From contig CAWCQU010000007.1 in the NCBI GenBank assembly GCA_963797765.1, positions 124,001 to 188,000 of the forward strand: a stretch of 64,000 nt of DNA. Reading direction: 5' to 3'. Source of the DNA: JBGPTK01 sp963797765 (GTDB lineage: Bacteria; Acidobacteriota; Terriglobia; Acidiferrales; UBA7541). A program made the position numbers and the translations under genes. A model generated the notes under the pieces. It was not told the origin of the DNA. It made no database searches and was given only the letters and a program-made list of their open reading frames with translations. Shown one piece after another: positions 26,601 to 34,830 of the stretch (its first letter is position 1; every line of letters begins with the position of its first letter).

Positions 26601-28360
26601 ATAGCGGTTTGAATCGGGCGGCCATCGTAATCCTTGGCGACGGCTGTGGCATTGATCGTGTCGCCTTTCTGAAAGAAATAACTTTCCGGCGAAATCGCAA
26701 CTTGAAAACTTCCGTAGGTAGCGATGAAGAAACTGTGACCGGAAATCTCGCGATTGCCGGCGTCGGTGACGCGCGCTTCGACACGGTACGAAATATCCTG
26801 ATGGTGCGCATCGACCTGAGTGGGAACCTGGATCACCAATTTACCGTTGGCATCGAGCTTGCCGCTTTGCTCCGAAATTTGGTCGCCGCCGTAATCGCCT
26901 TCCGAGGCATCGCCGCCTTCGTCCCCTTCCCCTTCGGCGGCGGGCGTTTCGAATGATCGTTCGTCATTTTCATCGCGATCGATGAAGGGCGACCAGTAAG
27001 TCGAAGTGTGGACAACCCATTTCACGTTGGCACCGGCAACGGGCTCGCCAAAATAATATTTAGCCTCGATGGTTGCGGTGTTCGAATCGCCCTGCAGCAC
27101 GCGCGGCTTCGCGGGGAAAACTTTCACTTCGTATTCGGGCTTCTTGTATTCCTCGACGTGGAAGCCGCCGCTCATGCTGTAGCGGCGGGCACCGGCGGCG
27201 TTGACGGAAATGGAGTAATAGCCGAGTGCGGCAGCGTCCGACAGAACCAATTCACCGTGAACGGTGCCGAAGGAGGAAACCGGCAAATTGGATTGATAGA
27301 CTTGCTTGCTGGCGGGATCTTCGATGACTACCTGAACCTGCTCGCCTGCGGGAACCTTGTAACGCTCGCCGCTTCGCGTGCGAATGATGATTTTGAAATG
27401 CACGGTGTGGCCGGGGCGGTAGACGGGCCGGTCGGTATAGACGTAGCCCTTCCAATCTTCGTCGGGATTGCTGCTGAGGCTGTAGGAATAGGGAGTGACC
27501 AGGGCGACGTCGTCGCCGTGCGTTGCGAGGACGCGGACATCTTCATATTTTTGCTGCGGTAGACACGATTCGGCCAAGCCATTCGGATCGCTGATTAGCT
27601 TGGTGAGCTCTTTTTTGTCGGACCAGACCAGCACGTTGGCGTTTGCGACGGGCGCGCCGCTGCGGCGGTCGGCTGCGAACGTGACGATTTGACCGCTGGT
27701 GGCCTTGGTGACGATTCCCAGTTCACTGATGATCACGATTGTGTAGGCGCGCAGGTCGCCGTTGGTGGCCTCGACCAAGTAGACGCCGTTCGGCATGGTG
27801 TTGAGCGGAACGTCCTGCGATTCCGAAAAGAAATGCGAGGGTAATTGTTGCCGCCAACGGGCGACGAGTTGTTTGCTATTGAGGACCGGGACCTGGGCGA
27901 AAATCGCGGCTTCACCGGCTTTACTTTTCTGCGCTCGTCCTTCGGTTTCGCGGATTTGCGCGCGAACGCGGCCGGAGTATTGAGAGCGGAAAAAATCGCG
28001 GACCTCGATCCACAGGCCGCGCTTCCAATCGTGATATCGCTCGACCAGAGTGGGAGTTTCGATTTGTTCCTTGAGAGAAGCGTGGCCGAAACTGTGGGGT
28101 TCTTCCAGCTTTTCGAAAAACTGGACCGGGTCGTTTACTCTGTAGACGCGAAATTCAAGCGCGTCCACTCCATTGCCATCCAGGCGGATGCTGACTTTTT
28201 CTCCGGGGAGAAATGTTTTGTTGGAGGAGAGAGAGAAAAACGCGCCGTTGCGCTGGCTGCCGGCCGGGAGGCCGAAGAGGAACATGAGGAGGAGTAGAAG
28301 GATTAATTTTCGGGAATGGAACAGTTTGTTGGTGGCCGCCAGACTCGGTAGCGTAGGCAC
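23633..28360 (-). CDS. Bacterial alpha-2-macroglobulin (frame broken at three places)
   Basis: Periplasmic protease-trap homologue of about 1575 residues if the frame is restored. A GTG start at 28360 behind AGGTAAGA leads directly into a signal peptide (SRKLILLLLLMFLFGLPAGS); a longer frame to 28456 would include a repeat. MG domains follow (YVYTDRPVYRPGHTVHFKI, VEEYKKPEYEVKVFPAKPRV), with an acidic insert near 26930, then EFSLGVVDEAIYAIRP. The thioester motif CTEQ is intact (25061-25072, in YPYGCTEQTMSSFLPN), and the C-terminal receptor-like domain is complete. Extra single bases occur at 26472-26474, about 26076-26090 and 25986-25988, which together restore the original frame. As written, translation would end at 26312 after about 680 residues. 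Confidence 0.88.
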
Positions 28361-28397
28361 TCTTACCTGTGACTGCAGCTTCAGGAGTGCGGAAGGC

Positions 28398-28423
28398 GCA
28401 CAGCCAGAAGTGGCTGTGCTACT
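28398..28423. repeat. REP-like palindrome upstream of the alpha-2-macroglobulin gene
   Basis: Arms GCACAGCCA (28398-28406) and TGGCTGTGC (28411-28419) surround GAAG, followed by TACTCC. It lies in the short spacer between the DUF1175 gene and the alpha-2-macroglobulin gene, which argues for the downstream GTG start at 28360. Confidence 0.6.
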
Positions 28424-28455
28424 CCAAACCGAACCGCTTTTGAGTTTACGGCGCA

Positions 28456-29322
28456 CTAGTCAACCTCTTTCAAAATGTTCCAGCGATAGACGCCCAGGAA
28501 ATTGCTGTTGCCTTCGACAGGGCGCCAGCGCGGCGACGGATGATGCAGTAAATCCTCGACTGTGACGCGGCGGATTTCGCCGGGATTTTTACCGATTGGG
28601 CCGGTGTGATAGACGATCACACTGCTGGATGGATTGGGCTCCGACCGGGCGGACCAGGGGCTGCGTCCGATGAAAATCATGGAGTGAAACGCCGAGTCCT
28701 GGCGAAGCTGGCGATAGAAAAGCAGGTCTCCTGGGCGCGCCAAGCGGATATCGCGCGTGAGGAAGAAAGTATTAAAATCCTTCAGTGTTTCCACGTTCGC
28801 GAATTCGCGGAATGCGCCATCTTTGGCGTTTTCGGGGGCGTAGGATCCGGGGCGCACTCGGAAAAGTGCGGCGCCCAGCGGGGTGTGCGGATAGTGATAT
28901 TTTTCGATCGAGGGGAGAGCCTGGGGCGGACGAATTTGCATTTCCTGAAACCAGGCTGAATCGTGCGCGTGAAGCGCGTTGCGATATGAGAATCGAATCA
29001 ACGCGGCGCAATCGTTGATTTCTTTTGGAACCTGGGCGAGTGGAATCAGCGACTGGTAATCGGCGATCAGCGTGAACCAGCGGCGGAATGCTTCCTGGTC
29101 GCTGGGAGAATCGAGGCGGAGGAAATCCGGAGTGCCGTCCGCAAAACGGCTGCCGAGGTAGGCGGGATGGCTGCTGACTGGCGACGCCGGCGCGTGTGAT
29201 TCCGTGAGTGAGGCGTCGCGCCTGCCAGCGGCGGCGCGGTAGAGGGCTGCGGCGCCTATTCCGCAAGAAACCGCCGAGAGCGCAACGGCGGCCAACCAAT
29301 ATCTTCGCAAGGAAAACTTCAT
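28456..29322 (-). CDS. DUF1175 family protein (YfaT-like)
   Basis: 288 residues from ATG 29322 (MKFSLRRYWLAAVALSAVSC), an export signal or anchor. The body matches DUF1175: FRRWFTLIADYQSLIPLAQV, INDCAALIRFSYRNALHAHD, IEKYHYPHTPLGAALFRVRP, RPGDLLFYRQLRQDSAFHSM and VYHTGPIGKNPGEIRRVTVE. The Asp-Cys-Ala-Ala near the middle and the HSMIFIG later look like the Cys and His of an NlpC/P60-type papain-like fold; this is an inference from spacing. In E. coli the DUF1175 gene yfaT is beside the alpha-2-macroglobulin gene yfaS. Here it is likewise directly upstream and in the same direction, so the two probably act together in the periplasm. Confidence 0.85.
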   Translation of the reverse strand: MKFSLRRYWLAAVALSAVSCGIGAAALYRAAAGRRDASLTESHAPASPVSSHPAYLGSRFADGTPDFLRLDSPSDQEAFRRWFTLIADYQSLIPLAQVPKEINDCAALIRFSYRNALHAHDSAWFQEMQIRPPQALPSIEKYHYPHTPLGAALFRVRPGSYAPENAKDGAFREFANVETLKDFNTFFLTRDIRLARPGDLLFYRQLRQDSAFHSMIFIGRSPWSARSEPNPSSSVIVYHTGPIGKNPGEIRRVTVEDLLHHPSPRWRPVEGNSNFLGVYRWNILKEVD

Positions 29323-29699
29323 CGCAAGTGTTCCTGAAGGGTCGCCGAGACTATAGTTCATCCTACCCGGCACGCCAAGAAACTCTTCAAATTGGACTCG
29401 ACCACGCCGGAACGACCGCCTCCGTTCATGGCATCGAGTCGCGGACGCTTCAGGGGCTGAAGCCCTTTGTTCTTCCGAGCGGTGATGTCGGAGCTGAAAG
29501 CTCCGACCCCCTAAGAAACCCGAGGCCGGTTCAGACCATGGCGGCAGGTTCCAATTCCGGCGATCTTGATTCTCCTTGTGCGGAAGAGCAAGTGGGTGGC
29601 CATGCTAGAGTTGGGAAATTATCGAGGAAACGTAACGTCATAACAAACGCAGGCGCGTCACGGACGCGACACTCGTGGTTTTTCGAACACGAAGAAAAT
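29323..29699. other. Intergenic region with short hairpins, no gene seen
   Basis: These 377 bases hold no convincing coding sequence; the open frame that crosses them on the plus strand also runs through the tRNA. Two hairpins lie close together: GGGCT-GA-AGCCC near 29454-29465, and a perfect one with 9-base arms, GTCGGAGCT (29487-29495) and AGCTCCGAC (29499-29507), with loop GAA. Neither is followed by a T-run. They look like intergenic hairpin repeats rather than terminators. Confidence 0.5.
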
Positions 29700-29774
29700 T
29701 GGCTGGGAGGCCTGGACTCGAACCAGGATAGTCAGCTCCAGAGGCTGATGTCCTACCGATTGAACGACCTCCCA
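29700..29774 (-). tRNA. tRNA-Gln (anticodon CTG)
   Basis: Reading the minus strand from 29774, acceptor TGGGAGG pairs with CCTCCCA. The D arm is GTTC/GGAC. The anticodon stem TCAGC/GCTGA encloses CTCTGGA with anticodon CTG, and the T arm CCTGG/CCAGG encloses TTCGAGT. The discriminator is G and CCA is encoded (29700-29702). A U1 at the acceptor end is typical of tRNA-Gln. The structure is complete with no mismatches except one G-T pair in the D stem. Confidence 0.95.
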
Positions 29775-29930
29775 GCCGAAGGGAGACAACAAAAAAGAGC
29801 CGCTGGCGCGACCCGGCTTCTACTTTAATCAGGAAGGAGAGATTCGTCAACCTGGGGTAATGGCGCAAACCGAATTCAAGCGCGAAGGAATACCGCAGAG
29901 GCGCTGAGTTTCGCAGAGACGGAATCGAGA

Positions 29931-31097
29931 TTAGCTGCGGGCTGCGCGTGGTTCCGCGGGAACCAGGCGCTTATCGCGGATGTAATAATCGGAGCCGCGC
30001 CAGGTGATGCGTTTTTTGAAGAAGCTCGTGACCCATACGACGAAGGCAAAAGCATCGCGCAAAGGAACCAACCACATTTTGCGGCGCAGAAGCTGATCCT
30101 GCACGCCCCAGACGCCTACGGTCCAGGCCATGGTTCCGCGCAGGACCACGTAAGCCGCGAGATAGGCCGCGGATATCAAGGCCGTGGGTGCGACGGCGGC
30201 TGCCAGCAAGGCCCAGGCCAGGCCATGAGTGAAGAGCAGGCCGAAATGGCCCCAGGGAGCGGCATGACGCAAGGTGAGAGTCCAGCGGACTTGATGGGCG
30301 AAACTTTCGCTTAATTTCTGCGCTGGGAAGACGGTGTAAACGGGATAGGTGGTCAGTTCCACGCGATAGCCTAGCGCGGCGATGCGATGGCCCAGTTCGT
30401 AATCATCCGTGAAATGATCCACCAGGGCTTCGAAGCCGCCAATTTCAGCAAGGTGCTGGCGCGTGGTGGCCATCGTGGCGCCCAGCGTGAAATCCACGCC
30501 GCCCAGGGCCCAGGAGGCGAGCACTCCCGCGTCGAAATCCGAAGTGTTGCCCAGGGCTTCCATTTGAGAGGGCAAGGAACCATCGGTTAGGCCGCGATAG
30601 AGGCAGGTGACCGCGCCTACTTTGGGATCGCGGAAGGGCGAAGCGACGGCGCGCAGATAGCCAGGGCCAACGCGGATGTCGCTGTCGCTGATTACCAGGA
30701 TGTCGTACTGCGCTTCCTGGACCAGGCGGACCATTTTGTTCACCTTGTTGCTGGTGCCCAGGCGCACAGCGCCAACGAGAAGACGAATTTTGCGATCGGG
30801 AAAATCGTGAATTACTCTTTCGATGATGGGGATGACGGGGTCGTATTCGTCCGGAACGTTGAAAAGGATTTCGAATTCCGGATAATCCTGGTTGCAGAAG
30901 CTGGCATAATTTTCGTAGGCTTCGCGGTCCAGGCCCTTTACCGGCTTCAAAATGCTGACGGGCGGCGTGTAGTTATCCGTTTCCGCGGGACGGTTGCGAA
31001 AAAAACGAAGCGCGGCCAGGATCGCCAGGAGATAATACCCAAACGGTCCGAGCGCGAGAAGGAGCACGAGCCAACGAAGAGCGACGATTAGGGACAT
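29931..31097 (-). CDS. hpnI: Hopanoid glycosyltransferase HpnI-like (GT2/GT21)
   Basis: 388 residues, membrane-bound glycosyltransferase. An N-terminal helix (LRWLVLLLALGPFGYYLLAI) precedes the catalytic domain, which has PPVSILKPVKGLDREAYENY, FCNQDYPEFEILF, the DxD-type motif in ILVISDSDIRVGPGYL, the acceptor-side Asp pair in HFTDDYELGHRI, and Q-x-x-R-W in HQVRWTLTLRH. C-terminal helices follow. This architecture fits ceramide-glucosyltransferase-like enzymes and HpnI, which transfers N-acetylglucosamine to bacteriohopanetetrol. HpnI is preferred because an hpnJ-like gene lies in the same operon, two genes upstream. The deacetylase HpnK is not in the window. Confidence 0.82.
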   Translation of the reverse strand: MSLIVALRWLVLLLALGPFGYYLLAILAALRFFRNRPAETDNYTPPVSILKPVKGLDREAYENYASFCNQDYPEFEILFNVPDEYDPVIPIIERVIHDFPDRKIRLLVGAVRLGTSNKVNKMVRLVQEAQYDILVISDSDIRVGPGYLRAVASPFRDPKVGAVTCLYRGLTDGSLPSQMEALGNTSDFDAGVLASWALGGVDFTLGATMATTRQHLAEIGGFEALVDHFTDDYELGHRIAALGYRVELTTYPVYTVFPAQKLSESFAHQVRWTLTLRHAAPWGHFGLLFTHGLAWALLAAAVAPTALISAAYLAAYVVLRGTMAWTVGVWGVQDQLLRRKMWLVPLRDAFAFVVWVTSFFKKRITWRGSDYYIRDKRLVPAEPRAARS

Positions 31098-31109
31098 TTT
31101 CCTAGCTTC

Positions 31110-31487
31110 CTAGCCGATCCACACCAGTGCAACGCCCAGACAAACCAAGAGTACACCGGCCCAGCGTTTCGGCGATATGCGCTCGCCGAGAAAAAATTTT
31201 GCTCCCAATGCGCCCATGGCGTAGCTCAGCGCGGTGGCAGGTACCACGAAACTAACATTTTCCCACGAAAGCAGGGCCAATAGCGCAAAAAATGACACGG
31301 TCATGATTACCAGGCCGAGCCACATCCAACCGACGCGGAAGGCGCGGACGATCACGCGCACCAGATTGCGCGGGGAGAAATCGTGCACTTCGCCGATTTG
31401 CTTCATAGCGCGGGAGATGGAAAGCTCTCCGGCGGTGCCGCCGAAAACCACGATGGCCATGAAGAAGGCTTCGCGCATTGTGGTCAT
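31110..31487 (-). CDS. Half-size EamA/SMR-like transporter subunit
   Basis: 125 residues, four predicted helices (MREAFFMAIVVFGGTAGELS; WMWLGLVIMTVSFFALLALL; VSFVVPATALSYAMGALGA; WAGVLLVCLGVALVWIG). It resembles one half of a drug/metabolite transporter, like EmrE or the ArnE/ArnF lipid flippase subunits, with the typical FFLGERISPKRWAGVLLVCL end. Its ATG overlaps the stop of the homologous gene at 31484-31900 (ATGA), so the pair is probably made as a heterodimer. Lying between hpnJ and hpnI, it may move a hopanoid or glycolipid intermediate across the membrane (inference). Confidence 0.78.
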   Translation of the reverse strand: MTTMREAFFMAIVVFGGTAGELSISRAMKQIGEVHDFSPRNLVRVIVRAFRVGWMWLGLVIMTVSFFALLALLSWENVSFVVPATALSYAMGALGAKFFLGERISPKRWAGVLLVCLGVALVWIG

Positions 31488-31900
31488 CCTCGCTCGGTGG
31501 TGCGAGGAGGAGTGCCGCCAACCAGCACCACACCCAGGCAGATTGTTAAGACGCCGGTCCAGCGCACGGAAGTGATTGCTTCGCCCAGCAGGAAAACGCC
31601 CAGCAACGCCACCACTACGTAGCTGGAGGCGGAAGCGGGCTGCACGTAACTATAATCGGCCCAGGAAAGCACCAGCAAATAAGCAATGAAAAAGAGGAGG
31701 AGAAAAAAGATTCCCAGCCAGATGAATATCGAGGAGAAGGCTCCGGCAAACAATTGGGCGAAGGCGGAGGGAGACCAACCGGAGATCGCTCCGACTTTCT
31801 TCATACCCTTGCCGAGCAAGACATCGCCCAACGGTCCGAAAATGACCATGAGCAAAATCAGGACAAAGGTTTTTCCGTGCAAGCCGTGGGAATCGTTCAT
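31484..31900 (-). CDS. Half-size EamA/SMR-like transporter subunit
   Basis: 138 residues, four predicted helices (TFVLILLMVIFGPLGDVLLG; FIWLGIFFLLLFFIAYLLVL; YVQPASASSYVVVALLGVFL; WTGVLTICLGVVLVGG). It is homologous to the following gene, with the shared LLGEAITSVRWTGVLTICLG end. It overlaps both neighbours by ATGA junctions: its start overlaps the hpnJ stop, and its stop overlaps the next start. That tight coupling supports a paired membrane carrier dedicated to the hopanoid genes. Confidence 0.78.
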   Translation of the reverse strand: MNDSHGLHGKTFVLILLMVIFGPLGDVLLGKGMKKVGAISGWSPSAFAQLFAGAFSSIFIWLGIFFLLLFFIAYLLVLSWADYSYVQPASASSYVVVALLGVFLLGEAITSVRWTGVLTICLGVVLVGGTPPRTTERG

Positions 31901-33420
31901 GCGCTGTGAGATTCGCTCGCGACGCCCACTCGCGTGCCCGAATCCATCGGCGGCACAGAGACGATCGGCTTATCCTGAATTCCCTTGCGAGCGACCTTTA
32001 AACGTTCCGAGCGCAGACGCATGAAGGAAACGGCTTCGTGATAGAGGCGCTTCCGTTCGTGGCTGTCCCAGAGGGCTTCGCGCAGGATGCGCCAAACGAC
32101 GCGCGGGCGGAAGTAATAGGAGTCGTAAAACCGGCTCACACCGTTGACCATGTCTTCGCGAGTGAGGCCGGGATACTCGAGATGAGGAAGTTGGTGGCCG
32201 CCATCATCGGTGAGAGCTTCGCCGTGCAGAAACCCTTTTTCGCCGGCCCAATTGTAAAGTTCGGTGCCAGGGTAAGCGTGGGCCATGGAAACCTGGATGG
32301 TTTCGCAGTCTAGTTCCTTGGCGAAATCAATGGTGCGCTGAATGGTTTCCTTGGTTTCGCCGGGGAGGCCGAGAATAAAATCTCCGTGAATTCTAATTCC
32401 TACTTTCTTGCAGTTCTTGGCGAAGTTGCGGCCCATTTCGAGCGTTTGACCCTTCTTGATATTCTTCAGGATTTGCGAGTCGCCGGATTCGAATCCGACA
32501 ATAAACAGGCGGGCGCCGCCATCGGCCATGTGCTTGAGCGTCTCGTAATCGCTGTGAACTCGGGCCGTGCAGGACCAACGGAAGCCGACGGGTTTGAAGA
32601 GCTTGCACAGTTCGATGACGCGATCCTTGCGGATGTTGAAGGTATCGTCGTCAAAGAAAAATTCCTTCGCTTGCGGGAACAACTGGTGCGCCTGGCGGAA
32701 TTCCCGGGCGACGTTTTCAACCGAGCGAGTGCGCCAGGAATGGCCGGAAAGTGTTTGCGGCCACAGACAGAAAGTACAAAGGGCGGGGCAGCCGCGAGTG
32801 GTGTAAAACGAAACGAAGGGATCGAGCAGAAAGGGGACGTTATATTTTTCGATGGTCAAGTCGCGCTTGTAGATATCCGTGGCGAAGGGCAGACTGTCCA
32901 ATTCCTCCGTTTGCAGCATCGGGCGCGGGGGATTGTGGACCACTTTGCCATTCTTGACGTAACTCGCGTTCAGAATCTGATCGAGCGGCTTTCCCTGGGC
33001 GTACTCCACGACGGAAAAATCGAACTCTCCGCGAACCACGAAATCGAGGTCGGGGCTGGCCAGCAGGCTTTCGGCTGGCTTGATTTGCACGTGAGGGCCG
33101 ACGAAAGCGATCTTGATGTCCGGCTTGGCAGCCTTCATGGCGCGGGCCATCCCCAAATCGCTTTGGAACCCGACGGTGGAAGTGAACAGAACAACAAAAT
33201 CGTAATCCTTGGAGATTTTGACCGTCTCCGCTTTCGAAACTTTGTGCGGAGGCGCGTCCAAAAGACGGCTGCCTTCCAGCATTCCGGCGGGGTAGGTCAG
33301 CCAAACCGGGTACCAGTAGGACTCAATTTCGCGAGTGGCTGGCCAACGGGAACTGGCTCCGCCATCGAAATTTTCGAAACTAGGCGGATTTAGAAATAAA
33401 GTTTTCATTACAGACGGCAT
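31897..33420 (-). CDS. hpnJ: Hopanoid-associated B12-binding radical SAM protein HpnJ
   Basis: 507 residues. The N-terminal cobalamin-binding-type domain (LFLNPPSFENFDGGASSRWP, DLGMARAMKAAKPDIKIAFV) precedes a radical SAM core with the [4Fe-4S] motif C-x3-C-x2-C in TTRGCPALCTFCLWPQTLSG. KEFFFDDDTFNIRKDRVIEL and RIHGDFILGLPGETKETIQR follow. HpnJ is implicated in converting the glucosamine group on bacteriohopanetetrol to the cyclitol ether. The next genes are the two half-transporters and hpnI in one coupled operon. ATG 33420 has GGGGG upstream; ATG 33408 (MKTLFLNPP) is the alternative. Confidence 0.85.
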   Translation of the reverse strand: MPSVMKTLFLNPPSFENFDGGASSRWPATREIESYWYPVWLTYPAGMLEGSRLLDAPPHKVSKAETVKISKDYDFVVLFTSTVGFQSDLGMARAMKAAKPDIKIAFVGPHVQIKPAESLLASPDLDFVVRGEFDFSVVEYAQGKPLDQILNASYVKNGKVVHNPPRPMLQTEELDSLPFATDIYKRDLTIEKYNVPFLLDPFVSFYTTRGCPALCTFCLWPQTLSGHSWRTRSVENVAREFRQAHQLFPQAKEFFFDDDTFNIRKDRVIELCKLFKPVGFRWSCTARVHSDYETLKHMADGGARLFIVGFESGDSQILKNIKKGQTLEMGRNFAKNCKKVGIRIHGDFILGLPGETKETIQRTIDFAKELDCETIQVSMAHAYPGTELYNWAGEKGFLHGEALTDDGGHQLPHLEYPGLTREDMVNGVSRFYDSYYFRPRVVWRILREALWDSHERKRLYHEAVSFMRLRSERLKVARKGIQDKPIVSVPPMDSGTRVGVASESHSA

Positions 33421-33531
33421 CTATAGAACCCCCAGCAAATGGACGGAGCGCCCACACTCCGGCGAACGAACCGAAGATAAATTGTACTCGATTTCGAATA
33501 TCAGCCATAGCTTTGCTTTCTTCGGCCTGTG

Positions 33532-34830
33532 CTACTGGAACACTTTGGCAAGCTGGCCGGTGGCTTCCATCACAGCCAGTTGCGCCTTTTGTTTGGCGAA
33601 TTCGGCATCCAGGAATGCCAGCCATTTCTCATTCTCATCGAGCCGGGATTGCTCGAGATCGCGCAGCGTAGCCCGGCCTTCGTCGAATTTGGATTGAGTG
33701 AGGCCGGTAGTTTCTTGAGCCAGCTTCAAATCGAGCCTGGCCACTTCCTTTGCGGCGTCGAGCTCGCGAACGCTGCGGAGCTTTTGAACCACGTCGAGGC
33801 GCAAATCACGGCGCTTCGAGCCAACATTGATCTCCGCGGTGGCAAGCTGGCTGCGGGCCAGCGCCACGTTGGCGGAAGTGCGGGACGCAAAGATGGGTAT
33901 TTTTACCTGGACTCCCACGTTCAGGTTATTGCGCTGAAAGTGGTTGTAATATAAATCGTAATTATTGAATCGGCTGAGGATGCTGTACTGTCCCACTAGA
34001 TCAACCGTGGGCCAATAGCCGCCGTGCTCGCCTTGCAGGATGTGCTGGCGGGCGCTGCGTTCATTTTCGGCTTCCTTGACGCTCAGGCTGTACGCGAGCG
34101 CCAGATCGATTAGCTGGCCTTCCGGCTCCGCGGCTCCCTCGGGCAAATCCTCGGCGGAGACTTCCACGCGCTGGTCCGAAGGGAGACCGGCCAAGTCGCG
34201 GAGTTGCTCGCTCAAAATCTCGTCGCGGCCTTCGAGTTGGATCACCCGCTGTTCGATTCTGGCCAAATTCAATTCGCCTCGCGTCAGTTCCATGGGCAAC
34301 TCGACTCCGCTTTCGGTGCGTTGCCGCGTGACTTCCAGAATTTTTTGCGCGCTGGCGCGCTCCGTGCGCAGCAATTCCAGCGAGTGGCGCACCTTGGCGA
34401 GTTCGAGATAGGACGTGGCGGTGCGGACGATTATGGAGTTGCGCGTGTTCTCCATTTCCAGGCGTTGGTTTTCCGCGCGGTCTTCAGCGGCACGGAGTTG
34501 CCCGCGCAAAGGCGGATTCAAAATGGATTGCGTATAGGACATTTCGAACACCGACGGCGCGCCACCAGGCGTTTGCGGAAAACCATTGGTGTAAGCGGCG
34601 CCGGAGCCCGTGTAGAGATTGGGAAGAAACTCGGCTCGATTCACCCTGGCGGTATCGAGCGCCACGGCATATTGAGCCTTGGCCATGGCCAGTTCCCGGC
34701 TATTCTGCAACGCGAGATTCACGGCTTTCTTCAGGGTAAGGTTGTCGGGCTGCTGAGCAGAAAGCGAAATACACAGTCCCAAGAGAAGACCCAGGCCAAC
34801 GGCATAGAGAATCAAGCGAGTTTTATTCAT
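33532..34830 (-). CDS. TolC-family outer-membrane efflux protein
   Basis: 432 residues from ATG 34830, with signal peptide MNKTRLILYAVGLGLLLGLC. The body is long coiled-coil helices of the TolC type: LTLKKAVNLALQNSRELAMA, SIIVRTATSYLELAKVRHSL and VDLVGQYSILSRFNNYDLYY. The repeated domain contains AKEVARLDLKLAQETTGLTQ. The start overlaps the end of the MacB-like permease gene by eight bases, so it is the outer channel of that exporter. A longer in-frame upstream extension lies inside the permease gene and is rejected. Confidence 0.88.
   Translation of the reverse strand: MNKTRLILYAVGLGLLLGLCISLSAQQPDNLTLKKAVNLALQNSRELAMAKAQYAVALDTARVNRAEFLPNLYTGSGAAYTNGFPQTPGGAPSVFEMSYTQSILNPPLRGQLRAAEDRAENQRLEMENTRNSIIVRTATSYLELAKVRHSLELLRTERASAQKILEVTRQRTESGVELPMELTRGELNLARIEQRVIQLEGRDEILSEQLRDLAGLPSDQRVEVSAEDLPEGAAEPEGQLIDLALAYSLSVKEAENERSARQHILQGEHGGYWPTVDLVGQYSILSRFNNYDLYYNHFQRNNLNVGVQVKIPIFASRTSANVALARSQLATAEINVGSKRRDLRLDVVQKLRSVRELDAAKEVARLDLKLAQETTGLTQSKFDEGRATLRDLEQSRLDENEKWLAFLDAEFAKQKAQLAVMEATGQLAKVFQ

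Noticed and set aside
28361..28456. Longer N-terminus of the alpha-2-macroglobulin (GTG 28456)
   Set aside because: It would place ~48 residues, partly encoded by a REP-like repeat, before the signal peptide; GTG 28360 with AGGTAAGA is better, although the TAGTG junction leaves some doubt.
29208..29828. Open frame of 206 codons on the plus strand
   Set aside because: Passes through the tRNA-Gln gene and intergenic hairpins and has no recognisable domain.
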